From contig NZ_JUET01000058.1 in NCBI RefSeq assembly GCF_001006485.1, forward strand, positions 310,001 through 374,000: a stretch of DNA of 64,000 nucleotides, written 5' to 3'. Every line of letters begins with the position of its first letter. Positions within the stretch are counted from its first letter, which is position 1. Below, one piece after another: positions 1-9,000 of the stretch. This DNA is from Tannerella forsythia (GTDB lineage: Bacteria; Bacteroidota; Bacteroidia; Bacteroidales; Tannerellaceae). Under the pieces are notes generated by a model. It worked only from the letters and a program-made list of their open reading frames with translations. It had not been told where the DNA came from and did not search any database. The position numbers and the translations under genes were made by a program.

Positions 1-5
1 AGTAG

Positions 6-59
6 AATTGAGTAAGATTCTCATCATAATTGAGTAAATCCATCATTAGATTTGAGCAT
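6..59. repeat. 22-bp iterated repeat before the DUF4143 ATPase
   Basis: The 10-mer AATTGAGTAA occurs exactly at 6-15 and 28-37. A degenerate copy (ATTTGAGCAT, 7 of 10 matches) follows at 50-59, so the period is 22 bp. The last copy overlaps the ATG at 58. The bases left of position 6 resemble the end of a unit, so the array may continue outside the window. The period is close to two helical turns, which would suit a DNA-binding regulator; that role is inference. Confidence 0.55.
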
Positions 60-1269
60 GAACTATATTCGCAAACAATATCACACGCTGAAAGCACGCA
101 TTCAGGAGCCAAGGCGTTTTATGCAAGTATTGGCAGGTCCGAGACAAGTGGGCAAATCTACTCTCGTAGGGCAGGTGCTGCAGAAAGTACCCATTCCATA
201 TTCGGTAGAAGTGGCAGATGCCATCGATCCGAAAGACCGTGACTGGATACGCCGAGTGTGGGAAGGAGCACGAACCACCATGACGCTCCGTGGAGAGGCT
301 GAACGCCTGCTTGTGATCGATGAAATTCAGAAGATTGACAATTGGAGCGAGGTGGTCAAGAGAGAATGGGACGAGGACACGCGCAAGCACCTCAATCTGA
401 AAGTGGTACTGCTGGGCAGCAGTCGTCTGTTGCTCAAGAGAGGACTTACGGAGTCGTTAGCAGGGCGTTTTGAGCTTATTCGCCTCGGGCATTGGAGCTA
501 TCAGGAGATGCACGACGCTTTCGGAGTGACACTTGACGAGTACATCTACTTTGGCGGCTATCCCGGTGCTGCCCACATGATTGGTGACGAAAAGCGTTGG
601 CGTAAGTATATCAAGGATTCGTTGGTGGCTCCTGTCATCGAAAAGGATGTACTGATGACCTCCAACATCTACAAGCCTGCCCTTATGAAACAATTGTTTG
701 AGTTAGGGTGCGGTTATTCTGCCGAGATACTTTCGCTGACAAAACTGATGGGACAACTGCAAGATGCCGGCAACGTGACCACGTTGGCTTCGTATTTAGA
801 GATACTCGACCAGTGTGCATTGCTGACGGGATTGCAAAAGTATGCCAATGATGATGCCCGAAAGCGTGGCTCCATTCCCAAATACCAAGTGTACAACAAC
901 GCCTTGCTGACAGCATATAAAGGCAGGTCGTTCCTTACGGACAGAACGGACACGACGCTTTGGGGGCGATGGGTGGAGAGTACGATAGGTGTTCATTTGC
1001 TGGGCATGGCAGAGGAGGCAGACTATCAAGTGTATTACTGGCGAGAGCCTGCAAGGAACAAGGCAGATAAGGACAAAGAGGTGGACTTCATTATCGTAAA
1101 CGACGGTGAGGTGACAGCTATTGAGGTGAAAAGCGGTCGTCGCGGGATGAACTCAGGTCTTCCTGTCTTTGTGGAGGCATTTCATCCCAGGAAATCTTTT
1201 GTTGTGGGCTCGGGAGGCGTTTCGTTGGAAGACTTTCTGAGGTGCGACATAGAGGCATTGTTGGGATGA
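58..1269 (+). CDS. AAA ATPase with C-terminal DUF4143 domain
   Basis: This 403-residue protein belongs to the widespread AAA_14/DUF4143 ATPases, whose cellular role is mostly unknown. The Walker A motif GPRQVGKST lies near residues 27-35, Walker B LLVIDEIQ near 82-89, and a sensor-like LLGSSRLLL near 119-127. The C-terminal part carries EVDFIIV followed by AIEVKSG, the spaced D and ExK pattern of the restriction-endonuclease-like fold found in these proteins. The ATG at 58 was chosen over an in-frame TTG at 52. The gene stands alone: no partner lies downstream on the same strand for almost 400 bases. It has no signal peptide and is expected in the cytoplasm. Such genes are often scattered singly and laterally transferred (family knowledge). 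The family is certain; the function is not. Confidence 0.9.
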   Translation: MNYIRKQYHTLKARIQEPRRFMQVLAGPRQVGKSTLVGQVLQKVPIPYSVEVADAIDPKDRDWIRRVWEGARTTMTLRGEAERLLVIDEIQKIDNWSEVVKREWDEDTRKHLNLKVVLLGSSRLLLKRGLTESLAGRFELIRLGHWSYQEMHDAFGVTLDEYIYFGGYPGAAHMIGDEKRWRKYIKDSLVAPVIEKDVLMTSNIYKPALMKQLFELGCGYSAEILSLTKLMGQLQDAGNVTTLASYLEILDQCALLTGLQKYANDDARKRGSIPKYQVYNNALLTAYKGRSFLTDRTDTTLWGRWVESTIGVHLLGMAEEADYQVYYWREPARNKADKDKEVDFIIVNDGEVTAIEVKSGRRGMNSGLPVFVEAFHPRKSFVVGSGGVSLEDFLRCDIEALLG

Positions 1270-1561
1270 ATGACGGTATGAACCTAAGCATAAACTTTTA
1301 TCGGACAGCAATGAAACAAAATAAGCGAAGAAGAGTGTTTTACTTATAATTAGATCCATTTTTTTTTGTTCTGTGCTTATTTCTAATAAAATAGGGCCAT
1401 TTTTATTTTGCCGTATCGATAAAAAAAGATCATTACCACGAATAAAAGTTGGAGAAATAATTTTTTTTAACACTTTTGATTAAGGGTTTTTGAGGTGTTA
1501 TACGTCATATATGTAAAGTGTGGTTGATAGGGTTTAAATACTTAGGTTAATCTCTCAATGG
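1270..1561. other. AT-rich intergenic stretch without a gene
   Basis: I see no convincing open reading frame here on either strand. The stretch is much richer in A and T than its flanks and contains several runs of T or A. It ends at a terminator-like hairpin (1562-1592) that does not directly follow any gene stop. It may be the trailing part of an older transcript, an unannotated RNA, or a scar from insertion of the upstream ATPase gene. None of these can be decided from sequence alone. Confidence 0.5.
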
Positions 1562-1592
1562 AAAGACGAAGTCGTGATGACCTCGTCTTTTC
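1562..1592 (+). terminator. Rho-independent terminator-like hairpin
   Basis: The arms AAAGACGA and TCGTCTTT (1562-1569 and 1583-1590) pair, extended inward by GTC/GAC with one base mismatched on the way, around a GTGAT loop. A short T-rich tail follows. The hairpin makes it unlikely that the permease gene starts upstream of it. Confidence 0.6.
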
Positions 1593-1632
1593 GCTTTTTA
1601 GGGTGATAAGGCTTCTTTTGCGGGAAAAACCG

Positions 1633-1640
1633 TACATTTG
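1633..1640 (+). promoter_or_regulatory. Candidate -7 box of the FecCD permease gene
   Basis: TACATTTG matches the Bacteroidetes -7 consensus TAnnTTTG and ends 4 bases before the ATG at 1645. A TTTG lies at 1617-1620, but the 12-base spacer is far shorter than the usual 19-21. The very short leader this implies makes the call tentative. Confidence 0.35.
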
Positions 1641-1644
1641 TCGT

Positions 1645-2679
1645 ATGAACGGAAAAAGCAGATTGTTCTATCCGGCGCTTTTGCTGCTGCTTGTCTTGTT
1701 ATGGGCGGGCAATTTGGCATATGGCACGGTATCGATTCCACTCGGTGAGGTGATTCGTATTTTATTGGGCGATTCCGTTGAGCAGACGGCTTGGCAGCAT
1801 ATTGTGCTGCAATCGCGGTTGCCGCAGGCCGTGACGGCGTTGCTTGTGGGAGCGTCGTTGGCTGTCAGTGGCTTGTTGTTGCAGACGCTTTTCAGGAATC
1901 CGTTAGCCGGTCCTTCGATTTTAGGCATCAGTGACGGGGCTAATCTTGGGGTGGCCCTCGTGATGCTTTTGGGAGGCGGTGCGGTCGGCTTGTCTTCCGT
2001 TTTTTCCGTCGGAGGATCGCTGGCTCTGATCGTGGCCGCTTTTGCCGGGGCCTGCTCCGTCTTGGGTTTGATTATCTACTTTTCGACGAAAGTCAGAAGC
2101 AATATCATGCTGCTGATCATTGGGATCATGGTTGGCTATATCGCTTCATCGTTGATTTCGATGTTGAACTACTACGCTTCGTCCGACCGTATCCATGCCT
2201 ACGTGATGTGGGGCATGGGCGACTTTTCGAGCGTTTCGAACGAGCGCCTGCCTTTCTTTGTTCTTTGTACGCTTATCGGACTGACATGTGCTTTGCTGCT
2301 GGTCAAGCCACTTAATGCCTTGCTGCTTGGCGAGCGTTATGCCGCCAATCTCGGCGTAAAGATCAAACGCACCCGCATCCTGATATTGCTTTGTACAGGA
2401 CTGCTGACGGCTACCGCCACCGCTTTCTGCGGGCCTGTTTCGTTTATCGGGTTGGCTGTGCCCCATATTGCCCGGCTGACTTTGGGAATGGAGAATCACC
2501 GCATGTTGCTGCCGGTGACGATGCTGACCGGCTCGTGCATGGCGTTGCTCTGTAACTTGCTCACGGTGGTTCCCGGCATGGGGACGGTCTTTCCTCTCAA
2601 TGCGGTAACGCCGGTACTTGGCGCACCCGTTATCATATACGTTATTCTGAACCGGAAAAATATCCAATCTATCAACTAA
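1645..2679 (+). CDS. FecCD/BtuC-type ABC transporter permease
   Basis: This 344-residue polytopic inner-membrane protein is the permease half of an iron-siderophore, heme or cobalamin importer. It has the typical early LPQAVTALLVGASLAVSG segment, the FRNPLAGPSILGISDGAN segment (family signature NPLA.P..LG), and the C-terminal CGPVSFIGLAVPHIAR segment that contacts the ATPase. An in-frame extension to 1558 is rejected because it would run through a terminator hairpin and add a non-hydrophobic leader. The usual partners, a periplasmic binding protein and an ATPase of the FecE/BtuD type, are not adjacent: upstream is a terminator and downstream is a convergent gene. The substrate cannot be told from the sequence. 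Confidence 0.92.
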   Translation: MNGKSRLFYPALLLLLVLLWAGNLAYGTVSIPLGEVIRILLGDSVEQTAWQHIVLQSRLPQAVTALLVGASLAVSGLLLQTLFRNPLAGPSILGISDGANLGVALVMLLGGGAVGLSSVFSVGGSLALIVAAFAGACSVLGLIIYFSTKVRSNIMLLIIGIMVGYIASSLISMLNYYASSDRIHAYVMWGMGDFSSVSNERLPFFVLCTLIGLTCALLLVKPLNALLLGERYAANLGVKIKRTRILILLCTGLLTATATAFCGPVSFIGLAVPHIARLTLGMENHRMLLPVTMLTGSCMALLCNLLTVVPGMGTVFPLNAVTPVLGAPVIIYVILNRKNIQSIN

Positions 2680-2717
2680 CCGTTCTGACGATTTTCATAG
2701 AAGTAGTCCGGCAGATA

Positions 2718-3926
2718 TTATTCCGCATGGATCAGCACGCCGGCACGATAGCTTGTCTCGGCGGTAACGGGACAGAGTGAGAAATAGCCGGAGCGGATTC
2801 GTCCGTCGGAAAGCTGCAAAGGGTATTGCTGCCTTAAAAGCCCGTCGGTACGTAAGGCGGCTTCTTTTTTCTCGCAGGAGATCATGAACCGTCCCTGCGA
2901 TGCCGGATGGATCAGGCGACGACTTAATTCACAGGCCACTAACCCCATCGTGTAACGCAGATTCATTTCGACAAAAGGATGAACGGCATACGCTTTGTTA
3001 TGTCTGAAGATAAGCATATCTACGCCGAGATACCCCCGATAGACATTGCCGAGTATCTCTTTTAATGTCAATGTAACCGCTTCCCGTACTGCAGCCAAGG
3101 TCTCTTCCGAAATATATGTCGTTAAGAACTTCTGCAAGAACTCGGCATGTCCTAACCATCCGCCGGAAAACATACCTTTCGTTTGAGTTTCAAAGATCGA
3201 CAATCCTTCATAGCTGATTCCATTTTCGCCATCGGCATAAAATTCCATGGCAAAATCACAGACTTTTTCCAACATCGGTTCGATGCTGACAGCCCCCTGT
3301 CTTCTCAAAGCCCCTTCGATCCATTGCATGGCTTTCTTGTCTGCCATTGTGCTCATGATCGGATAAAGACCTCGTCCGGAACACGAGAAAGGGGTTTTTA
3401 GCAAGAAGGGTGGGGGATGGGTTTTGATATGTGTTTTGACGGCCGCGCCGGTTTCGTAGAAACAGGGAATCGAGATGGAAGGTAGTCCGGGCAGTCGTCG
3501 TAACGTTTCCCGGAGACCGTATGCCGCCGCGCGGCGATGTGTTAACGTGTGGTATATCTCCTTCCAGGCAGGAATGGAAAGAGGAGCTCCTCGTTTTCGA
3601 AGCTTTTCAAAAAGATGGAGGCTGTGCGGTGAAAGTCCCCACGGAGAAGCGTCGGGAGATGCGGTCAGCCGGCAGGTTTCTTTGTCGGAGACGGGATGTA
3701 GGGACGGTTGTAAATCCGGAGGCAGTGATTCGATGAAACGTTTGGCGGTTTCTGCTTTGGAAGTGAGAACATAGTCTCCCTCATTTCCATACCATAACGG
3801 GAGAAGAGAGAGGTCGGACATCATTTTTTGAACGACTGCGTCGGGAGTATAGTTACGTACTCCCGACGCAATAGCCGTTTCATGTCCCGGATTAAAAAGA
3901 TGAAGTGCCTTATTCGAGGTTTTCAT
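2718..3926 (-). CDS. ATP-grasp-like protein of unknown function
   Basis: The 402-residue soluble protein is not recognised as a named enzyme, but it has ATP-grasp hallmarks. A glycine-bearing loop FLLKTPFSCSGRG lies near residues 174-186. A C-terminal VEMNLRYTMG near 330 resembles the E-x-N-x-R magnesium-binding strand. No signal peptide is visible. The chosen start, 16 bases inside the end of the upstream DUF349 gene, gives MKTSNKALHLFNPGHE; an in-frame ATG 12 bases earlier is possible. The overlap implies translational coupling with the DUF349 protein. The ligated substrates are unknown. It could also be a degenerate ATP-grasp without catalysis. Confidence 0.75.
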   Translation of the reverse strand: MKTSNKALHLFNPGHETAIASGVRNYTPDAVVQKMMSDLSLLPLWYGNEGDYVLTSKAETAKRFIESLPPDLQPSLHPVSDKETCRLTASPDASPWGLSPHSLHLFEKLRKRGAPLSIPAWKEIYHTLTHRRAAAYGLRETLRRLPGLPSISIPCFYETGAAVKTHIKTHPPPFLLKTPFSCSGRGLYPIMSTMADKKAMQWIEGALRRQGAVSIEPMLEKVCDFAMEFYADGENGISYEGLSIFETQTKGMFSGGWLGHAEFLQKFLTTYISEETLAAVREAVTLTLKEILGNVYRGYLGVDMLIFRHNKAYAVHPFVEMNLRYTMGLVACELSRRLIHPASQGRFMISCEKKEAALRTDGLLRQQYPLQLSDGRIRSGYFSLCPVTAETSYRAGVLIHAE

Positions 3927-5922
3927 CGATCGCGTCAATTTTCTTAACGATCAATGCCATTTCGTCTTTTAAATGTTCGATTTTACGTTCCATTTCTTTC
4001 AGTAGGCCGCTTCCCCCTTTGGAGGAGACGTTCAGGAATCCGATATTGTTTTCGTAGGTCTGCACTTCATTCTTCATGCGCTCATACATCCGCATCAGTT
4101 TATCCCGTTCGTCATGCAGTTTATTTTCACCCTGCCCGCTCATTTCGGTCAATGTGGAACGGAATTGCTGCATTCGGCGGTCGGTCTGAGCGATGTTCAG
4201 ACGATCGAACTGTTGATCGATGGCCTCACGAAACGCCGTATAGATTTTATCTTTGCTTCTGAACGGAACATGCCCCGTCGCATTCCATTCGGCAATCAGC
4301 GATTTCAGGGTCGCGACTGCTTCCGATTCGGGCAGGCGTTCGTCTACCGCCTTGATTTTCTCAATCAGCGCTTTTTTTATTTCAAGGTTTGTGGTTTCCT
4401 CTCCTTTTTGTGAGGCGACGACTTTATTTTTCTGTTCAAAGAAATAGTCACATGCTTTGATGAAGCGTTTCCAGATTGCATCGGATTGTTTGCGACTGAC
4501 CGGCCCGATTTTCTTCCATTCTTCCTGAAGTTTGATCATGGCTCTTGTCGTTTCTTTCCAATCTGTGCTTTCTTTCAGCGCTTCGGCTTTTTCGGCCAAC
4601 ACCTTTTTCAGCTGATAGTTGGCTTCCGCCTCCTTCTTTGTGTTTCTGAGAAATTCACTTCGTCTTTGGAAATATTCGTCGCAGGCTTTGCGAAAACGTT
4701 CGAAGATTTTCGTATTTTTCTTCTTCGAAGCGAAGCCGATGGTGCGCCATTTCTGTTGGAGATCCAGTACCTCCTGTGTCTTTTTCTCCCAATCCTTGAA
4801 TGATTTTAAATCGTCATAAACGATACCCTCAACCGTTTCACAGAGGCTTGTCTTCTCTTTGAGATTTTCCTCTTCCTGCTCCCTCAATGTTCCGATATAG
4901 TTGTGATGACGCTTATTGATACTGGTGGAAGCCCTCTTGAAACGCGCCCATAGCTCTTCACGTAACTCACGCGATACCGGTCCGATTTCGCGCCATTGCT
5001 GGAAAAGTGTCTGTAGCTGATGGTAGGCCGAGACGGCGTCCGTTTCATCCGTCAGTTTCTCGGCGGCTTCACAAAGCGCTGTTTTCATTTCCAGATTTTT
5101 TTTGAAATCGTAGTCGCGGAGTTGGTTATTGATCTTAACCAGATCATAGAACCGCTCGCTTTGAAGCTGGAAATTCCGCCATAGTTCCCTTGCATATTCT
5201 TGTGGTATGGGATTATACTCTTTCCATTGTTGCTGAATTTCCTTGAATTCGTTATATCGTTTGTTGAAATTGTCGTTGCTGTCGACTAAGGCACCCATCC
5301 GGTCAATGAGCTGTAACTTCTTAAGGTAATTTTCTTCTTTGATGCGCGTTTGCTCTTTTTGCAAGGCGATCCTTTTTTCCTTATACCGGTCGAGCAGTTG
5401 CCGGTAGATTGCGGCGGTGTCATCGGCTGGCGTATCAAAATCTTTTTCTTCTCCGCCGTTTTCAATAAAGATACGTTTTAGTTCATCGACTTCGGCTTTT
5501 ACCGTTTGGAGGTATGCCTTTTTCAGCTTTTCCAGTTGTTCACGGGGCGCTTCTTCGGCATGTTCCACCAAGGTCTTCAACTCTTCGAGAATCGCCTGTT
5601 TGTCGATCATACCGATGGCGCCGACTTCAATGGCCTCCTGCAGTTCGCCGCAAAAGTCGTCGGGGGTTGTCGGGAGTTCTTTCATCTCGGGCTCTTTTTG
5701 TACCGATGCTTCATCAAGGGTGATGTCATGCATAGCTTCTGCCGGCTTCTCTTCCATGGCATTTTCTTGCTCTTGCACGATTTCAGAACTCTCTGCGACG
5801 TTTTCAGACGGCTGCTGGGCAGAAAGGGCATCAGGCATTTGGGTCATTTCCGTTTGGCCTGTTTCGTTTGTGTCTTTTGTCAATTCCATTACGCTGTTTT
5901 TTATGGGGTTTTTCCCATACAT
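3910..5922 (-). CDS. DUF349 repeat protein
   Basis: This 670-residue, highly charged, helical protein carries five DUF349 units. They are recognised by recurring W-x2-x-G-x-[VIF] then W/I-x-RF patterns, such as WREIGPVSRELREELWARF, WRTIGFASKK, WKKIGPVSRKQSDAIWKRF and WNATGHVPFRSKDKIY. The first 120 residues are acidic and low-complexity (many E, Q, A). The C-terminus is a coiled coil (MERKIEHLKDEMALIVKKID). Longer in-frame starts reach into sprA and are rejected. The ATG at 5922 lies just behind a -7-like TTACTTTG on the minus strand; the ATG at 5889 is the alternative. The molecular function is unknown; such proteins are conserved next to core genes in Bacteroidetes. Confidence 0.85.
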   Translation of the reverse strand: MYGKNPIKNSVMELTKDTNETGQTEMTQMPDALSAQQPSENVAESSEIVQEQENAMEEKPAEAMHDITLDEASVQKEPEMKELPTTPDDFCGELQEAIEVGAIGMIDKQAILEELKTLVEHAEEAPREQLEKLKKAYLQTVKAEVDELKRIFIENGGEEKDFDTPADDTAAIYRQLLDRYKEKRIALQKEQTRIKEENYLKKLQLIDRMGALVDSNDNFNKRYNEFKEIQQQWKEYNPIPQEYARELWRNFQLQSERFYDLVKINNQLRDYDFKKNLEMKTALCEAAEKLTDETDAVSAYHQLQTLFQQWREIGPVSRELREELWARFKRASTSINKRHHNYIGTLREQEEENLKEKTSLCETVEGIVYDDLKSFKDWEKKTQEVLDLQQKWRTIGFASKKKNTKIFERFRKACDEYFQRRSEFLRNTKKEAEANYQLKKVLAEKAEALKESTDWKETTRAMIKLQEEWKKIGPVSRKQSDAIWKRFIKACDYFFEQKNKVVASQKGEETTNLEIKKALIEKIKAVDERLPESEAVATLKSLIAEWNATGHVPFRSKDKIYTAFREAIDQQFDRLNIAQTDRRMQQFRSTLTEMSGQGENKLHDERDKLMRMYERMKNEVQTYENNIGFLNVSSKGGSGLLKEMERKIEHLKDEMALIVKKIDAIDENLE

Positions 5923-6022
5923 TATCTTCCAATGGTACAAAGTAAACGATTTTTTTTGACTTTGAGCTTTATTTGAAGGAAAAAATAATAAAAAAAGACA
6001 AACTTTTCTCCTTGTGCTGACA

Positions 6023-9000
6023 TTATTGAGTGAGCGAGAGGCGAATGCTGATGCCGTAATCTGAATTCGAAGTAGGGTAGGAGGCGCTGGAAACAAGCGG
6101 AGTATTGATTTGCAGATCATAGTAAGCACGCAGGGTAATCGATTTGCTGAGGGCATAGTCGGCAGAAAACTGCAAGCTTTGTGTCATGGCTCCGCTGGTC
6201 ATCTGCGTATATCCGTCTTCTATTTTGCGAATCAGCGCCTGTGTTTTTCGGCGTGCATAGTCGAAGCGTAAAGTCAAGTCATTATTGAAGTTGTTCTTTT
6301 TCCGCATTTTTAACACCTTATTGAAATCTGCGTATTTGTATCCTAAGCTAATTACAAATTCGTTGGAGTGCGCTTCTACGATCTGATAGGACGATATGTT
6401 CAAGTTGAGATTGCGGGTTTTCTGATATTTCAGTCCGGTCGTAACATTATTCAAGAATGTAGCATCGATGCCAAGGAGCGGATTAAACCCTTCAGTAAGA
6501 CTTACGGATGTGATTGCAAACGCTGAAGAAGGTATAGGTGCGTCCGTTTGCGTGTCTGGAATATAACCGAGATGATGACTTCCGGCACTTACCCATTTCG
6601 GATAAGATTGATAGGTCCCGACGCTGTATACGCATCGGTACTGATGACTAAGGACCATATTTTTGAAATGTTTCTTTATAAAGGGTAGTTGAATGAGTCC
6701 GTCGTACGATATACGCCAGTTCGGAAGGAGGTTGGCGAGGGCTTTCGGAAAAGCAGTCAATTCGATTTTTTTCGGGTCCTTCCCGGTGTAAGCTGCAAGG
6801 AATGCAGGGATCAGCACATCGGAGGAATTCCGACTGACATTTCCTTTCTCGGGGTTATACGGTTGATCTGCTAACGAACTGTTAGCGAGGAATCCGGCAT
6901 TCGGGTACCTTGTTGCGGCATACTTTTCTTCCAGTCTTGATGCGATTATGCTCCGATGGTTCAGAAATTCGCGGAAGGTTTTCGATTCATATCCGTTAGA
7001 TGCATTTCCGAGGCTTGCGAATGCATTTCCGAAGGCTACGGTCGTCATGGTAAACGTACCGCCGTAAAGTGTCGGCATGCCGTCGAACATATAACTTATT
7101 TCCGTATCGCGTGAGTCGACTCGCGTGGTATTCAGATCGATCTTGAGTCCGAGGGCCGGCTCGAGCGTGGCTGTCGCCGTGAGCGTTTTACTGCTGTTGA
7201 TCCGTGCAGGTTTGACATTATTTTTGTCCATAATCAACCAGTTTTTGTTTGCTGCCTCTTGGATATAGCTTTCGCGTACGTCACCGAATGCAAACCCCCA
7301 TCCCGGCGCATTTCCGAAGGGGGTATTGGCTTGACCGACCCAGTCGCCGATCATCGGTTCGAAGCCGGGGATCAACATGCCGTCACTCAGGCCGTATTGG
7401 ATATGGATACGGCGGGCCATCATCAGGAAGCGCGTTGTATATTCGAGCGCCTTGTATGCCGGTGTTTCTTCCTGTGGGGGCGCAGGATACATCGTCAGGT
7501 GCAGCTCGACGGAGTCGCGATTGTTAATACGGATACGGGCGTAGTCCACTGGCTTGTAGTCGATTTTGTATAATGTGCTGTCATCGGTTCGTCGTGCCAC
7601 GATACGGGTAAATTTCCGAATCATCAGGCCATGGTTGACGATTGTTCCGCTATCGGGACTGAGCTGTATCGTCGTCTCAAATTTTTTCTTCTGTTTTTTC
7701 CGGTTCTTGTCCTCTTGTGTTCGACGATTGCTCTCCGCTGCGGAGCCGTATTTTTGATTGATTTTTCTCAAGAATCTGTTTTTGTTATAGAAGGACTGGA
7801 AATTCATACTTCCCTGCAAGTTCACTTGTCGCTGGTTTTTGATGCTGTTGCCGGTTTTGATATCACGGTCTACAAATGATCCGCGCTCCCAATTGTATGT
7901 TGCGTTGTAGGACATGCTCCCTCCCATCCAGTCGAGCACGGGAATATACTGCAACGGAAGTGTGTATGTTACATTGAACGTCTGATCATACGCCAGCGGT
8001 GTACCTAATTCGGCAATACTTTTTTTAACACTGTCTTTCCATACTTCATATGCGTGGGGATTCAGTTTTTTGTTGACCTGTACATGGGGCTCTTCGATTC
8101 TTGCGTTTGTGCCGGCGCTGAAATCGATACTTAAGTTGTTGAGCGGGTTGAGCCGAATGTTAAAAGAACGGTCCCAATAAAACTGTTGACTGAATGATAC
8201 GGGGATGGTATTTGTTCCGGAGCTCAGGAGATCGAGATTACGCAGTTGAATCTCGTAATAGTTACGCAGGATAGAGGTCTGAAAACTGATATTGGAAGGC
8301 AAGTAGTTGAGAGCAAACTGTTTGATATAACGTGTATAGCCATTGTTTTTTTCGATGTTTTCGAACGGCTGAAACGGTTTGGCGTACGGGGTGTACACAT
8401 AGCTCAGGTTGCCTTGATAGTTTTTCGTCGTTTCGTAGACGGTTTCCGGGTCGGTACGTTTTCTTTCGTTGTATGCATAGCTCATCGAAAAATTGGCAGG
8501 GTCATAAGGCATCGGGTTTTTACTTTTGATGTTCACCTGCACGTTGTTCAATGCGATGCTTTTAGTTGTTACTTGCTGCTGAGACAGACTTTTCAATGAG
8601 TCTTTTTCTGCTTTTGAATCCAGGAGGCCGAGGGCATCGTTAAGTTTCACGTCCTGATCGAGCGGATTATACTGGGGGGATACGGTTTCACGCGAATAAG
8701 CATAGTGAAGTGGCAGATGAACTTGCGCCTTTTCGGGGAAGAATTTGCCTAATTGCATGGAGGTAGAGACGGCATATTGCAAATAGTCGTCCATGTTTCG
8801 TTCGCCGATGGACTGGTCGATACGTCCGAAGCCGGCTGTTTCAATGTGTCCGGTTGCATTAAAGGTTCCGAAGTCGGACAGGGCGATGCTCAAGGCGCCG
8901 TTGGCTGCCCAGCCTCCCTGTTCGTCGAAGTCAGTCATGCGCAATTCGTTCACCCATATCTCACCGCTTTTGATGTCTTTGGAATTGTTACGCACTCCGA

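Noticed and set aside
1558-1644. Earlier start for the FecCD permease
   Set aside because: The added codons span a terminator hairpin and a -7 box, and the hydrophobic family start follows the ATG at 1645.
5923-6156. N-terminal extension of the DUF349 frame into the end of sprA
   Set aside because: It overlaps the conserved C-terminal strands of SprA and does not resemble the acidic start of DUF349 proteins.
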